Source: Marisa cornuarietis (lineage: Eukaryota > Mollusca > Gastropoda > Architaenioglossa > Ampullariidae). From it: a stretch of 64,000 bases of DNA. A model generated the notes under the pieces. The model did not search any database. It saw nothing but the letters and a program-made list of their open reading frames with translations, and was not told the origin of the DNA. The position numbers were made by a program, and so were the translations under genes. Of this stretch, positions 1 through 11,343 are shown in pieces (within the stretch, counting starts at the first letter, position 1; every line of letters starts with the position of its first letter). The stretch spans positions 3,658,001 through 3,722,000 of the forward strand of contig SMMW01000522.1 of NCBI GenBank assembly GCA_004794655.1, given 5' to 3'.

Positions 1-202
1 AGAAGAACTGCAAGAAAACTCCTCTTTATTTTCAACAGCTTGCCATAACAAAAAATTAGCTTAATGCAGTTTAAATTACTTTAAATCAAAAGATCTCATT
101 TAGTATAAATCATAACATTTGGTGGACTTTAAATCAAAAGATCTCATTTTGTGCTAGTCATAATATTTAGCGAAATTTGAATCAAGAGATCTAATTTTGC
201 AG

Positions 203-397
203 TCCACTCGTGCTTACTCATCGCCCGTCTTGTCGGTGATGAGAACAGCAATGATGATGCTAGAAATTGACTATATGGCCTCCTTCAATGAGCCATATAC
301 AGATGGTGATGATTCTACCTTGCATTATGGAGTCGTGACTATGCTGATGGTCGTAATTTTTGTAATTCTTATGCCTATTCTGCTGATAAATCTATTG
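203..397 (+). CDS. TRPA1: TRPA1 exon: pore and S6 helix
   Basis: The exon has 65 codons, with acceptor TTTTGCAG before 203 and donor GTAAGG at 398; it starts and ends in phase 0. It contains MRTAMMMLEIDY (pore helix and filter), an acidic outer loop, then a long hydrophobic helix (VVTMLMVVIFVILMPILLIN) that is S6 with the lower gate. The family normally has LG[D/E] where this reads LE at 260-265. Reading through the donor gives a chance ORF to 484 that is not real. Confidence 0.85.
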
Positions 398-3300
398 GTA
401 AGGTACTTTTTTGCATATTTCGCGATGCTATATTTAATACAAATCACTTCATTCTTATTAGAAATACTTAAGAATGGTAACTAGCTTTAGTTTTGTGTAT
501 ATGTGTGTATAAATATGTATAGTGAGAGAATGAGTTGTGTGCTTGTGTGGATGAGAGAGCCCAGTCCAAGCTCTGTAATACAAAGCCAATTTAAACCAAG
601 CGCAGTGGTTTCATTAAAGACGTCCACTTACGAACAACATATTAGTACCAGTCAACCAATCAATCGTCTTCGTGCTATTTGCACATAAGGCCTCAACCAG
701 AGCCCGCCACTGATCGGCTGAAACCCGCTCCAGGTGACCCCATGTCCAGTCCTCTCCTTTCATCTCCCTTTCTACTGTTCTTCTCCAGGTTTCCTTTGGG
801 CGGCCTCGTTTTCTTCGGCCGTCTGGAGTCCATCGTAGGGCGATTCTGGAGAGGTCTGCTGTATGCTGGCGAGCACATGTCCAATCCATCGCCAACGCCT
901 TCGTTAAACCTGCGTGGTGATAGACTCGGTTTCAGTTTTTTTGGTGGAGTTCTTCAGTGGTGATGGTGTTTGGCCAAAAGATGTTATGTATGCGCCTGAG
1001 GCATCTGTTTTGGAAGACGTCAAGCCTGTTACCGATGTTTTTGGTCATTTTCCATGATTCTGATCCATAAAGGAGGGTGCTGATCACATTTGACTTGAAG
1101 ATTCTCAGCTTGGTCTTCTGGTTGATGTTTTTTGCCTTCCATGTGCTCCTGAGTGAGGCGAAGGCCTGGCTGGCTTTCACCAGTTGGGTTCGAATCTCCA
1201 CCTCCGCATCCACGGTGTTTGACATCTTGGACCCAAGATAGGTAAAACTGTCAACTTCCTCAATCTCTTCTCCATTTAGTTTGATATTTTCTTGGACTCT
1301 CATACTTTTCGTTTTCTTTGCGCTGACCTTCAAGCCAAGGTTTCCAGCTGTTTCTGAGAAGGCATTTGTTTTCTCCTGCATGTCTTGCTGGTGGTATGAC
1401 AACAAGGCAATGTCATCGGCAAAGTCCAAGTCTTCCAGCATTGTTGTTACTGTCATAGTCATGGTCCATTTGATCCCTCTCCTCTCTCTGTCGGTGGAAT
1501 TCCTCATAACCCAGTCCATGGCCAGGATGAAGAGGAACGGCGACAGAATGCAGTCCTGCTTCACCCCGAGTACTGACGCTGAAGGGGGCTGTGAGCTCCG
1601 TGTCATAGACCACCTGAGATTTGAAGTAGCTGTACAGCATTGCAACGACCTAAACAAGTTTCACAGTTACTCCTTAATGCCTCAGGATCTTCTATAAAGA
1701 CTAGCGTTGGAAGATGTCAATAGCCTTCTCCAGGTCGACGAAGTTGATGGACAGCGGTGTGTTCCACTGGTTGCTCTGCTCCAGAATCTGACGCAGAATG
1801 AAAATGAGTTCAGAGAAGGATCACCCAGGGCGAAATCCTGCTTGCTGAAGCCGGAGGTCTTTCTCAGCAGTTGCCGTCAGTCTTGACAAAACAATCTTGC
1901 TGAAGACCTTGCTGGTGATAGAAAGAAGTGTTATACCCCTCCAGTTATTGCAGTCTCCAAGATCTCCTTTCTTGTGTAACTTGAAGATGAGCCCTGTCTT
2001 CCACGCATCGGGGATCTGTCCTGATTCCCAAACTTGCCTGAAGATTTCAGTCAACATGGGAGCTGTCACATTCGCATCTGCTTTCAACATCTCTGCTGTT
2101 ATTCCATCTGCCCCTGGTCCTTTGCCGCTTTTCATTGCCTTGATTGCTGCTGTCACTTCTTCCAGGTTTGGCGGGTCTGTGCAGATGTCAAGGTCTGTAT
2201 CTGCTGGCTGGATGTCTGCGACCTGAGGGGGGTCTGGTCTATTCAGAACTGACTCAAAATGTTCCCTCCAGCGCTGTAGTTTTTCTGCCTCTCCCTGGAC
2301 AACATTTCCGTTCATGTCTTTCACTGGCACTTCACTGTTTTTGAACTTGTTCTTTAACTGTTTATTGATTTTATACAGTGTATTCAGGTCATTTTTTCGT
2401 GCTGCTTCTTCTGCTTCATCTGCCAGTTTCTCTATGTAGTCCCTTTTGTCGGTTTTGGTCATCCTCTTTACCTCTTTCTTTATTTCTGTATATCTTTGTC
2501 TGTGTTGTTCCTTCAGACGTTCAGATCTGGTGTTGTTGATTTTCTGCTTAATTGACTTTCTCTCATCTATCCTTTTCCATGTCTCTTCTCTGATCCACTG
2601 TTCTTTCTTTTTTCGTTGGAAGCCCACTATTTTCTCTCCTGTTTCCTGTAAGACTCGATTAAAGTCCTCCAAGGTCATCTCCTGTTGGTCTCCTAGTGCC
2701 TGGAACCTGTTCTTTACTTCCACTACAAAGGCCCGTTTGGTGACTGGGTCTTTCAGTCTGCCGGAGTCCACTCTCTGGTGACGTGCCTGTTTTTCTCGCG
2801 ATCGACGTAGCTTCAGAGAAAATGCAGCTATCACAAAAGTGTGGTCACTGGCAACGTCTGCACCTCTGTAGGCTCTGACATCTTGAAGTGAGCTCCTCCA
2901 TCTTAGGTTGATGATGACATGGTCTATCTGGTTCTTTGTGATCCCGTCTGGTGATGTCCACGTTGCCTTGTGGATGTCTTTGTGTTGGAAGAGTGTGCCT
3001 CCAATCAGTAGATTGTTTTCTTCACAAAAGTCTGCCAGTCTCTCTCCGTTGTCATTGATGGTTCCAATTCCATGCCTGCCGATGATATGCTCCTTGCAGG
3101 TATTGTCACTTTCCACCTTGGCATTGAGATCGCCGGCGATGAGCAACATATCATGGGCTCGGACGCTCTCCGTGGCTGCCTGGAGCTGATCGTAAAAAGC
3201 ATCCTTGTCTTCTGCCTCGGAGTCTTCTGTTGGTGCATAGCAAACTAGCACTGTCAGCTTTGTGTACTTTGAAAGGAATCTTGCTCTCGGAAGCCTGGGT

Positions 3301-5769
3301 CCATAAGGCTTCCATTCCAGCAGTGTCTTTTCAGTTTTCCTATTGAGGAGTAGTGCTACTCCTTCAGAGTGTTGGTTGTCTGATCTTCCTGAGAACAGGA
3401 TAGTATGTCCTGATGCTAGTCTCCTTTTTCCCGTGCCGGTCCATCTGACCTCGCTGACTCCCAGGATGTCCACGTTGTAATTGTCAAACTAATACCAGTG
3501 ATAATGTACAAAATTACTTGGAACCTGCTGCATTCTTTAAATTTTCTTCAGAATAGCCTATCTGTTTCATTAAAATAAAGCAAGTGGTGAATTGCGAGCT
3601 TTCTTGCGCTACAACATTGAAAAGATGCTATGATAATGTGCACGAATAATACTGAACTTAAGCTGGATATTGTTCATTATCCAAAAACGTGCAATAAGCA
3701 GCCTAAACAGTCCCCGGGATTGATTTGTTACGCCATTTCAACAGATTGGCTTAGCTGTGGGAGACATCGAGTCTGTGCAGAGAGACGCCCGACTGAAACG
3801 CTTGGCGGGACAGGTAAGGATCTATAGTAAATATTATTTCGTTAAGCAAAGATTTGTCGAAGCTGGTCTTTTGCAATTTTACAGTACTATTTAAATTTAC
3901 TTGTATTTATTTTTTCATTTTACGTCATTTCAATTAGCATAAGAATTTTTTTTAAATGTCTATATCTTCGCACGTGAAAATAGAACAATTAACATTGCAA
4001 AAACTTTATTTTGCCGCAGAAAATGACTGATAGCGATATGCCGCTAAACGACAACGTGTAGGAATTTGTCAATAATAATATGAAGCACGTTGTATAGATA
4101 TATGTAATAGAGACTGCATTTTGAAATACAGAAAATTAGTGTTTAATTGATGTTAAAGATTCAAAATATTAAAATCTAGGTCAGATTAATAGATTGCATT
4201 TTGTGAAGTTTATTAAGCTCATTGTGTATTACCTGGCAGGTGGCGCTACATTCCGATATGGAAAGTAAAATGCCGCTATGGCTACTGTCCCGGTTCGACC
4301 AACCTGTCTACAAGTACTTTCCCAACAAATGTCGAACAAGAATGGCAAATGTAAGCTTCTGTGATCTGTTTCAAAATTAATGCATTGTTAACAAAAGCAA
4401 GAGATTTTAAAAATTGAATTATGTCAAGAATTTCAAAAAAAGAGTTTATCATACCCTACAATATAAAGATAATACAATATATAAAATAAATATCGTTTGA
4501 GATGTAGTCACTAAAACAAAATCAAAAAAAAAAAACATAGATTGGTTGGATTTTACGCTTCTCCAAATGAATTGAATGCCTTAACTTCTGTGCACTGTTG
4601 GTTACCATGTCGACTTGGTTGTATAGCTCTGGTCGCGTGTGTCGGGATCAGACTTGGAGGATCAAGCGGAATCTGCAAAAGACGTAATCACCAAAGAAAT
4701 CGTAGAGGAACTCCACCGACAAAAGAAAAAGTGAGTAGGATATTGTATTACAGTAATGTTTATTACCTGCAGTTCTTTAAATTACTGAAACAAATTATCT
4801 TTTGCTCCATTTACGTTTCCTCTTCTGGAAAGTTGTCAATGAATGGTCAAATGTGAACATAGTCTCAGTAGCGGGTTTCTGATTTACCAGAAAGGTAAAG
4901 ACTGGAAGAAAGAAACGTCTTTCACCTGCCGCGCTCTGCTACTTAGACCAGGAATGATGGTAATATAGTCTTGACGACAAAGGCCACCACGAACAACAAA
5001 AATGATGAAACTTATCAAAATAAAAAAGATTAACAAAAATTGTTCGATGATTGCTAAGGGCAAGGATGTAATGTTTAGAGGTACCGGAGTGTTGACCATT
5101 AGAATTAGAGTCCGCAAAATATACCGGGATGGCAAGGTGAGGGAAGTAAAGACATTTCGTAGGAATCGCAGACATATTCTTTGGAGACAACAATGAAAAA
5201 CGACCATGAGATCTGATACAGAGGATAAAATTCCAGCTGGCACTTTCATCAACTAAGCCCTCATCTCGGACATCTCTTCGAGACTAAGTAATATATTAAC
5301 GTTATCCTGGACTTGACCAAAGTCACACGATGTAAACACAGAGGATGAAGAATTATACGACTAGACAAGAAACATCCCATTGAAAGAAATTCTAGTTGTA
5401 CTTTCTTTCAACTCAGAGAAGAGGAAAGACCAAAAAATGTTTTCCCCACGTGGGGCTTCTAAATATGTAGTAGGCGTTTGGTAATTAAGTGCGTATTGTC
5501 TGGCATTAACAAAACAAAAATAAGTTAAGCTGTTCTTTTCTTGTCATTCAGTATTTTTTGTGGTGGAGCTGATATTACATATACACACTTTGGATCCATC
5601 TAGACCAATGTATGTTTTACCTCAATTACACTGTTGCAGATTACGAGACGTTTCTACATCGCTTGACAAAAACAACCATCTTTTACGTCTGATAGTGCAG
5701 AAGATGGAAATTCATACAGAGGATGAGGTTTGGGACGAGGGTCAGTCTCTGACATGTAAAACAACCTGA
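203..5769 (+). CDS. TRPA1: TRPA1-type cation channel, C-terminal exons (partial gene)
   Basis: This is the 3' end of a TRPA1 channel gene, a tetrameric plasma-membrane cation channel opened by electrophilic irritants or temperature. Five exons join in frame: 203-397, 3745-3813, 4240-4350, 4627-4730 and 5640-5769 (519 nt, 172 codons plus stop). In order they encode the pore helix and filter, the hydrophobic S6 helix ending PILLINLL, the TRP-like stretch starting IGLAVGDIESVQRDARLKR, a segment with PLWLL and YFPNK, and a heptad-rich C-terminal coiled coil ending LLRLIVQKMEI. The S6-GLAVGDI junction and the QKMEI tail match my memory of animal TRPA1. Ankyrin repeats and S1-S5 would lie upstream of the window. 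Oddities: the filter glycine is absent, and the tail after QKMEI is shorter than in vertebrates. The last exon could instead splice at a GTCAGT donor at 5741. The family call is firm; 1:1 orthology is not tested. Confidence 0.85.
932..1657 (-). pseudogene. RTE-like RT palm/thumb portion
   Basis: This is the continuation of the same broken polyprotein, 241 residues. It carries VKQDCILSPFLF, the RT catalytic box as LDFADDIALLS, and the thumb block with SFTYLGSKMS and LLYGSESW. The extreme C-terminus (GRRKRGRPKETWRR, DQWRALVEALC) lies in a third frame at about 660-900, so at least two more frameshifts separate the parts. Confidence 0.8.
1821..3473 (-). pseudogene. RTE-like endonuclease plus N-terminal RT portion
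   Basis: This is a 550-residue open stretch covering the endonuclease, the linker and the first RT blocks up to QQAGFRPG. Just beyond, the frame is lost: the next expected block (LRQILEQSNQWNTPLSINF) is readable in another frame around 1740-1810, and in-frame stops follow near 1690-1700. The copy cannot make a full-length protein. No upstream methionine belongs to the element because of the 5' truncation. Confidence 0.85.
3745..3813 (+). CDS. TRPA1: TRPA1 exon: TRP-like segment
   Basis: The exon has 23 codons, IGLAVGDIESVQRDARLKRL followed by AGQ, acceptor TTTCAACAG, donor GTAAGG. In TRPA1 this amphipathic piece directly follows S6 and lies along the inner membrane face. It begins in phase 0, matching the S6 exon across the LINE-bearing intron. 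Confidence 0.85.
4240..4350 (+). CDS. TRPA1: TRPA1 exon: post-TRP segment
   Basis: The exon has 37 codons in phase 0, acceptor CCTGGCAG and donor GTAAGC. It includes MPLWLLSRFDQPVYKYFPNK, which lines up with the family's KLPLWFL...YPNK region. Confidence 0.82.
4627..4730 (+). CDS. TRPA1: TRPA1 exon: start of C-terminal coiled coil
   Basis: The coding frame reads LEDQAESAKDVITKEIVEEL then HRQKK, a charged heptad pattern. An in-frame TAG at 4624-4626 ends the acceptor, so the exon starts at or after 4627; the donor is GTGAGT at 4731. It leaves two bases (AA) that are completed by the first base of the next exon. The exact 5' border is the least certain of this gene. Confidence 0.7.
5640..5769 (+). 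CDS. TRPA1: TRPA1 last coding exon
   Basis: The acceptor is CTGTTGCAG. After the completing A the frame reads LRDVSTSLDKNNHLLRLIV then QKMEIHTEDE, and stops at TGA 5767-5769. The coiled coil runs unbroken across the junction, which supports the splice. The final dozen residues are unlike vertebrate TRPA1, so an alternative donor at 5741 with a later exon is possible. Confidence 0.75.
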
Positions 5770-5859
5770 AAACACAGAATATAGGTTGCTCATCAAGCGC
5801 AAAGGTAGCTTGAACGTTCTGCAAAGCTAAGTTAATCAGGACGGATTTAATTGAAGGCA

Positions 5860-5865
5860 AATAAA
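5860..5865 (+). promoter_or_regulatory. Probable poly(A) signal of the TRPA1 gene
   Basis: AATAAA occurs 91 bases after the TRPA1 stop codon, a usual distance. It is a single hexamer in AT-rich DNA, so the support is positional only. Confidence 0.5.
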
Positions 5866-6006
5866 CTGATAATAAGAAAGCAAGAGAATTACACACACCA
5901 TATTAAAGCTGAAAATCTTGCAAACTTTATGGTTTTTTTTAAATGTCTGTTAAGAAAAAATAAATATGGCACGCGCTAGATAACGTACATCATACACATG
6001 CCAGCA

Positions 6007-6131
<125 letters not shown>

Positions 6132-6445
6132 GCAGAGTTAAACTACGAAATCAAGTCTTTTAATCAAGCTATATCCATCAGGATGCTTTATACACTTAAG
6201 TACACATCTTGTCATCACTGTTTTTAAATACTTAAGAGCCTACTGTGTGATAGAATCATTCTTGGCTTTTTGTACGCTGATTTGTATGCTGCTCCTAGTA
6301 TTTATTTCCCTTCATTCTACTATATACTAAGGTAGCTATTTCTGTTTGTGCAAGTATAAAATGTAACTGCTTGCATGTGACGTGTGTACCTCCCTTCAGC
6401 AACGGGCGTGAGCCTACTGAATAAAGTCTAAAGTCTTAAAGTCTT

Positions 6446-6556
<111 letters not shown>

Positions 6557-6559
6557 TCT

Positions 6560-7180
6560 TTCGTTAAACACAAAGGAAAATGATTTCAATTGGCAGACGG
6601 TCAGTTGTACACCTTTTTCTTTTATGAGAGGAGAGGAATTTTTGAAAATGAATTAAGTAGCTGTCAACAGGTCGTAGTTTTCTCACCTTATTATTATCTC
6701 GTCATCAAGGAAAAGGATGACGTAAAAGACAAAAATCAGCGTAGGAGGACTGTGGGGGTGGGGTGGGCTAGAAGAAAAAGAAAGAGTGAAAGGAGGAGAT
6801 AAAACGAGATGACAGCGGGAGGACCTAGAGAAGTGAAAGTGAATGAGAAGCGACTGTGTGCATTCCTCTGGATACCAGACTACTGTGTAATGCCTTTAAT
6901 TTTCTGTAAAACATATCCAAGGCGGCTGAAAGGACCTGGACTAATTTTTAACTGTGTGTATAAAAGTCAGCTTTTTCAAAAATCTATATATTAATATCTC
7001 ATGCATTTACCAGATGTTCACGTGCTGATATATTTTTGCTTTGTGCTATTTAGGCGGCCTTGACCCCTAGGAGTTATAGTAGTGCATGTGTGTGCGTTAA
7101 TATTTGTCTTGGGCCCCAAAAATATATGCGTCTGGACAGCCTTTAGGCAATTGCTTGTGCTTGGTGGTAAGAATGCGCGA
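6560..7180. other. Intergenic sequence without recognised gene
   Basis: Two open frames near 6590-6990 have no recognisable domain, no splice context and low-complexity ends; I see nothing coding here. Confidence 0.5.
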
Positions 7181-7183
7181 GTG

Positions 7184-7185
<2 letters not shown>

Positions 7186-7235
<50 letters not shown>
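7186..7235. repeat. (GT)n microsatellite
   Basis: Pure GT dinucleotide tract of about 50 bp. Confidence 0.98.
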
Positions 7236-7240
<5 letters not shown>

Positions 7241-7969
7241 AACACAACCAGTGTCCCTAACATCGAGGTCTCATATTGGAAAAGAGCATTTAAAATCTTG
7301 TTTTAAGATAAAGAAGTATATTACATGCCTCCTGATATTTGCACCTCAGATTTTAAAGTTAAATGTCAGCCCCTGAAAATTTAATGATTTCAAATTACTT
7401 TGGAGTAGAAAACTAGCAACTTTAATTATTTTTAATCGGAAATCTGCAGCCCAAAGCTACGATCTTATGATCCTCAATGCTTGGCAAGAGACATGACTGC
7501 TGTGCTGCAGAGATATGTTCGAAATGGTTTCTTCTCTTTCAAGGAATTCTCTGTGTAATATCCCCTCCCAACCCTTACTGCAGCCTTAACCACTACATTG
7601 TTTTATGGCTCTATACATCTTTCTGTCAATGCCATTTTGGAGAACATGCCGTAGATTTTTCTCTAGAGAGTCAAAGGCATATAGCAATCAATGTAAAAAT
7701 CATTTAGTTATTTTGTCCCGGATAAATTATTTTTTGTATGGGTGCTGTTAGAAAAAAATGTGGTCTGCTGCTATGCTATTCTCCAGTGATTGGACCACCC
7801 GCATTACTTTTTCCACATTAACAGAATCATTTAAATCTAGTCTTTCGTCATCTCCGTGTTACATTGGCGTTATCAACGCTTAACGTAATGGAATTTAAAG
7901 TGTTACATGTGGGATAGAGCGTTACTAGCAGGGCTTTTTCTCACAACTTAAGATCAGGCAAACTGTCTT

Positions 7970-8720
7970 TGACAGTACTAGGTACTAGGTACTTATCTTT
8001 TGAAGGGACTTTATTTTGCTTCAACTGGTCCAGTGGTCTTAAACAAGGAGATTTGCAGCCCCATATTTTTTCCCGGTTCATAAATGAATTAAATAATGAT
8101 ATTAGACAAAAAAAGTCTATATGGCATTTAGCTTTTGCTTGTACCAGCTCTTTATTTGCCATTTGCTGATATTGCATTAGCTTCCGGTGCAGCAATGGGT
8201 CTGCAAAATTAATTGAATATTTTATGTTGCTACAAAACGCTTTGATCTTGTAGTAAAAATTATTAATCTAACGTTGTTGTTTTTAGAAATGTGTTCTTTA
8301 ATGCAAAAAAGAAAACTGGTTTTATGATGGATTAAAGTTAAGGACGTACAGATATCATGGTATAATTATGTTCACCGGTTGAGTCTTTCTCCTGAAGACA
8401 TGGTCCCTAAAGTTCAGTCTAGTGCTGTAAATACCCTTAGGGTACTGTGGTCTCTTAATGGTCACAGTTCACCTCTATACTTTTAAGTTTTTGATTCACT
8501 AATGCGACAGTTATTATTTGCTAGCTCTGAAATTTCGGGACTGAATGCGGGTAACAGTATTATTGAAAAAAATAATTGTTTGCTCTGAAAAATATTCTTA
8601 ATAGTGATTACGAACGCTATGCCTTTCATATGAATTCGTGTAACATTTTGGGTGAAGAGTGCACGTATAAATGTTTGCGGCACTCTTCTTCCTTTTTCAC
8701 ACAAAAAGGCCCGGCCTACG
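7970..8720 (+). pseudogene. Decayed LINE reverse-transcriptase fragment
   Basis: Three pieces in different frames read like one LINE RT. SSGLKQGDLQPHIFSRFINE at about 8025-8090 is the block before the FADD box. NAKKKTGFMMD is near 8300-8330. LMRQLLFASSEISGLNA is near 8500-8550 and resembles the thumb block with YGSEIWG. Stops and shifts separate them, so this is a fossil; the clade cannot be set. Confidence 0.6.
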
Positions 8721-9235
8721 GTTCCAACATTTAATGTTTTAAAAGAAAAGGAGAAACGAACTGGTAAAGAGAAATGACGAACTGTGTAATGACGGATGGA
8801 AAGCTAGGGTCTCCCCGGCAATATCACCTGTCTGTTTTGTCGATTCTACGGTCTGGTAATCCTGCATGAACAGTCAGATGAGGCAGAGTTCGAGAAACAG
8901 GAGTTCACTTCGTCGATATAGGAGTCTGCCCGAACTTTCGTTCTCCTAGTTGTACCCCATGTAGGTGAATCATCCCCACAGGAGTTTTCTCGAACTGTTG
9001 ATCTGCAGGTATATCCAAGGCAGGTGAACAAACCGCATACAAGCTCACATTTAAAACAGGTGTATGATTGTGCAGAAGAAGTCCATCCAAATTCACGAAT
9101 GAGAACATAAAGATCCACGTGGATCATAACAGTAGATCCCGGCTTGAAGATCAGACCTGCTGTAGGTAATCCTCGGTCTTTGACGATTCAGCACTGCCCT
9201 TCGGCAGGAGTGTTTCAGCACCTGTAATTACCGCT

Positions 9236-9601
9236 GTGAAAGTCCGTAGAGTCTCAGAGATCTCCGATGAATTCCACTCAGAGGTAGAGTCATCTACGGA
9301 TTGCAATGAGCATCTGCCGTCTCCGCGTCACCCAGTTCTCGCTAGAAGGTTGCTGCAGAATGGCCCCGTAGAAGTTGAGTCAATGACGGATCACGGTGAA
9401 CAACTGCCGCCTCCGTGTCTCCCAGTTCTCGCTGGAGGGTTGCTGCAGAACGGCCTCTCAGAAGTAAGGTCCAATTCTCTTCAATGGCTCACCCGTTACT
9501 CTTGGTATACTTACCACACGTTTCCTTTTGGATTATTTTCCATAATTGTAAAAGGCACAGTGCGGTTTTTGTTTAAAAAAAGAGTTTTCTTATTCCTTTG
9601 A
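9236..9601 (+). other. ORF with two in-frame 30-residue repeats (unknown)
   Basis: I do not recognise this sequence. The 121-codon frame opens with GTG and holds two tandem 90 bp units (9284-9373, 9374-9463). Each reads VES.TD..E.LP.P..PVLA..LLQNG, followed by the first residues of a third unit. Differences between units are partly synonymous, but there is no Met start, no known domain and no neighbouring exon in the same frame. It could be a decayed gene, a retroelement accessory region or a chance open tandem duplication. Confidence 0.4.
9284..9463. repeat. 90 bp tandem duplication
   Basis: Two adjacent 90 bp units share TCCCAGTTCTCGCT-type and GGTTGCTGCAGAA blocks; the period is exactly three-divisible. 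Confidence 0.85.
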
Positions 9602-9757
9602 TGATACTTTACAGGTTGACGTCTCTTCATTTCTCTCCCCCATCTCTCTCTGCTTGAATTTAGGTCTGCGGTTTCTCTCTTGTGTCTACAACTATATATA
9701 AATATCGATGGTCCATAGCCCATTGAACATATCTTTCAGCTATTGTTGATGCTGCAA

Positions 9758-9759
<2 letters not shown>

Positions 9760-9805
<46 letters not shown>
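9760..9805. repeat. (GAT)n microsatellite
   Basis: About 45 bp of ATG/GAT trinucleotides. Unlike the GAT tails at 14.28 and 41.46 kb it has no LINE sequence attached that I can see. Confidence 0.95.
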
Positions 9806-10903
9806 TATATATAAATAATTGTACAACCGGAAATGAATTTTACTTTTCACATTCCACACTTCAGTCTGCGAAGATGTTAATGATGATGGTTGATGTTTTC
9901 ACTTTTCCCTTAAATCAGCTGCCGCATATTTCAATAAAAGTGTTCGAGTTCTCTCTCATTGCAGCCTGACGATGTGATGCCTTTGTCACCAAGACAGCTG
10001 AGTTGCAATATAAAGAGCAGGAGACGTACTGATCCTGTAAAACAGTGCTGTTGAGTCACTTGCTAATACTAAAGTCTTTTAGTATAACTTCTACAACCCC
10101 ATTTTGATTTAGTTCAATTTTGTTTGACCACAGGGATTGGAGTAGAAGTCGATAATAGCCAGCATCATCCGTAGAAGGCGCTTGATCTTCTTTTATGTAC
10201 AGGTTAAAATATCCTAAACGATACATTACGGACGCCTTTCAACGCAAGATTGAACCATACCTTTTAAAACTCCCTTTAATTAAATTTAGCTCAAATTTGT
10301 TTGACTACAGAGATTTGGTGAGTGGAACTGAATAAAACCCAGCATCATTCTTAGAAGCTGCTTAATCTTCTTTCGTGTACGTGTTTAGAATATCTTAAAT
10401 GATCTTTTACGGAGGTCTTCAAACGCAACATTTAACCATAACTCTTGATGTTACAATCCCCTTTAGATTTAGCTCAAACTTGACTACGAGATCATACGGA
10501 AGTCCATAGACGCAACATTTAACCATAAATTTTGCAATCCTCTTCAGATTTAGCTCAGATTTGATTAACTACAGGCATGGGAAGAGTTCAACAATAGCCT
10601 GCATGATTCGTGGACAGGTTTAGAATATCCGAAACGATATACATAGGACATCTTTCAGTGAAACATTGAAACATCCACTTAAGATTTATTTCAAATTTGG
10701 TTGAAGTCAATATTAGCCCTTAATTATCCATGGAACCTGCTTGATCTTCTTTTATATACAGGTTTAGAATTTCCTAAACAGTATATTACGGACGTGTTTA
10801 AATGCTAACTTTTAGTCATACCTTTTACAGTCACCTTAAGATTTAGTTCAAAGTTGTTTGACTACATGGATATAAACGATGAAAGTCAATAATATCCTGT
10901 ATC

Positions 10904-11343
10904 ATTATTATTTATTATTAAAGCAGATTTATATAGCGCAATTTTCAAACGCAGAGTCGTCTCAATGTGCCTTCCAAGAAAAAAAACAACTTTAAAACAG
11001 ATTGAGACAAAAACCTCGTTCAAACAAAGACCAAACTTATTAACAAACAATTATACAGAGGCATTGCAACAAACAAAAATACAAGGTAGAAAAGGAAAAT
11101 ACTGCACACAAGCATGAACATAACATCTAAAGGATAACATTAAGAGTCATGGTGTGGCGGAGTCTACAGCTGTGAGCTAAGCCATTCGACGAATGTCAGC
11201 AGACACAGTCACAGTGAGTGCAACTCAAGACGCCCAGAGCACGCATGCATGTCCACACGACGACGACGAAGACAAGTAGACAAATGGCTACCCGTGTCCG
11301 GCGTGCACACAGATTGCTGACAGAGGCGTCGCCTCAACACAAA
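10904..11343 (-). mobile_element. L2-like LINE tail or non-autonomous retroposon
   Basis: It begins with a (TTA/TAA)-rich tail next to TTTATATAGCGCAATTTTC, the reverse complement of a 3' UTR ending that several LINE copies here share (GCGCTATAAA followed by TTATTA). The interior has no readable coding sequence. Confidence 0.55.

Larger units (their letters stand above)
653..3489 (-). mobile_element. RTE-like LINE, 5'-truncated and decayed
   Basis: The element reads right to left inside the TRPA1 intron 398-3744. It starts within the endonuclease (DILGVSEVRW), so its first part is missing. An apurinic-type endonuclease (GDLNAKV near 3130, SDHTF near 2845), a linker, reverse transcriptase (GPGADGITAEM, FADD near 1415-1425) and a C-terminal GRPKETWRRTVEREM segment follow. 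The type is the one often annotated as craniofacial development protein 2-like; I place it in or near the RTE clade. A possible target duplication is TAGTACCAGT (643-652) versus TAATACCAGT (3490-3499), 9 of 10 matching. Confidence 0.85.

Noticed and set aside
4880..4955. Possible extra TRPA1 exon (KGKDWKKETSFTCRALLL, donor GTAATA)
   Set aside because: Its phase fits neither the 4627-4730 exon end nor the 5640 start, and the direct junction already gives a continuous coiled coil.
5002..5196. Open frame of 64 codons, basic
   Set aside because: No acceptor or donor in the right phase and no family resemblance; lies in the TRPA1 intron.
7082..7306. Open frames rich in Cys-Val or Thr-His
   Set aside because: They are translations of the (GT)n microsatellite.
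9500..9723. Reverse-strand ORF near the (GAT)n tract
   Set aside because: Shadow frame with no domain or splice context.
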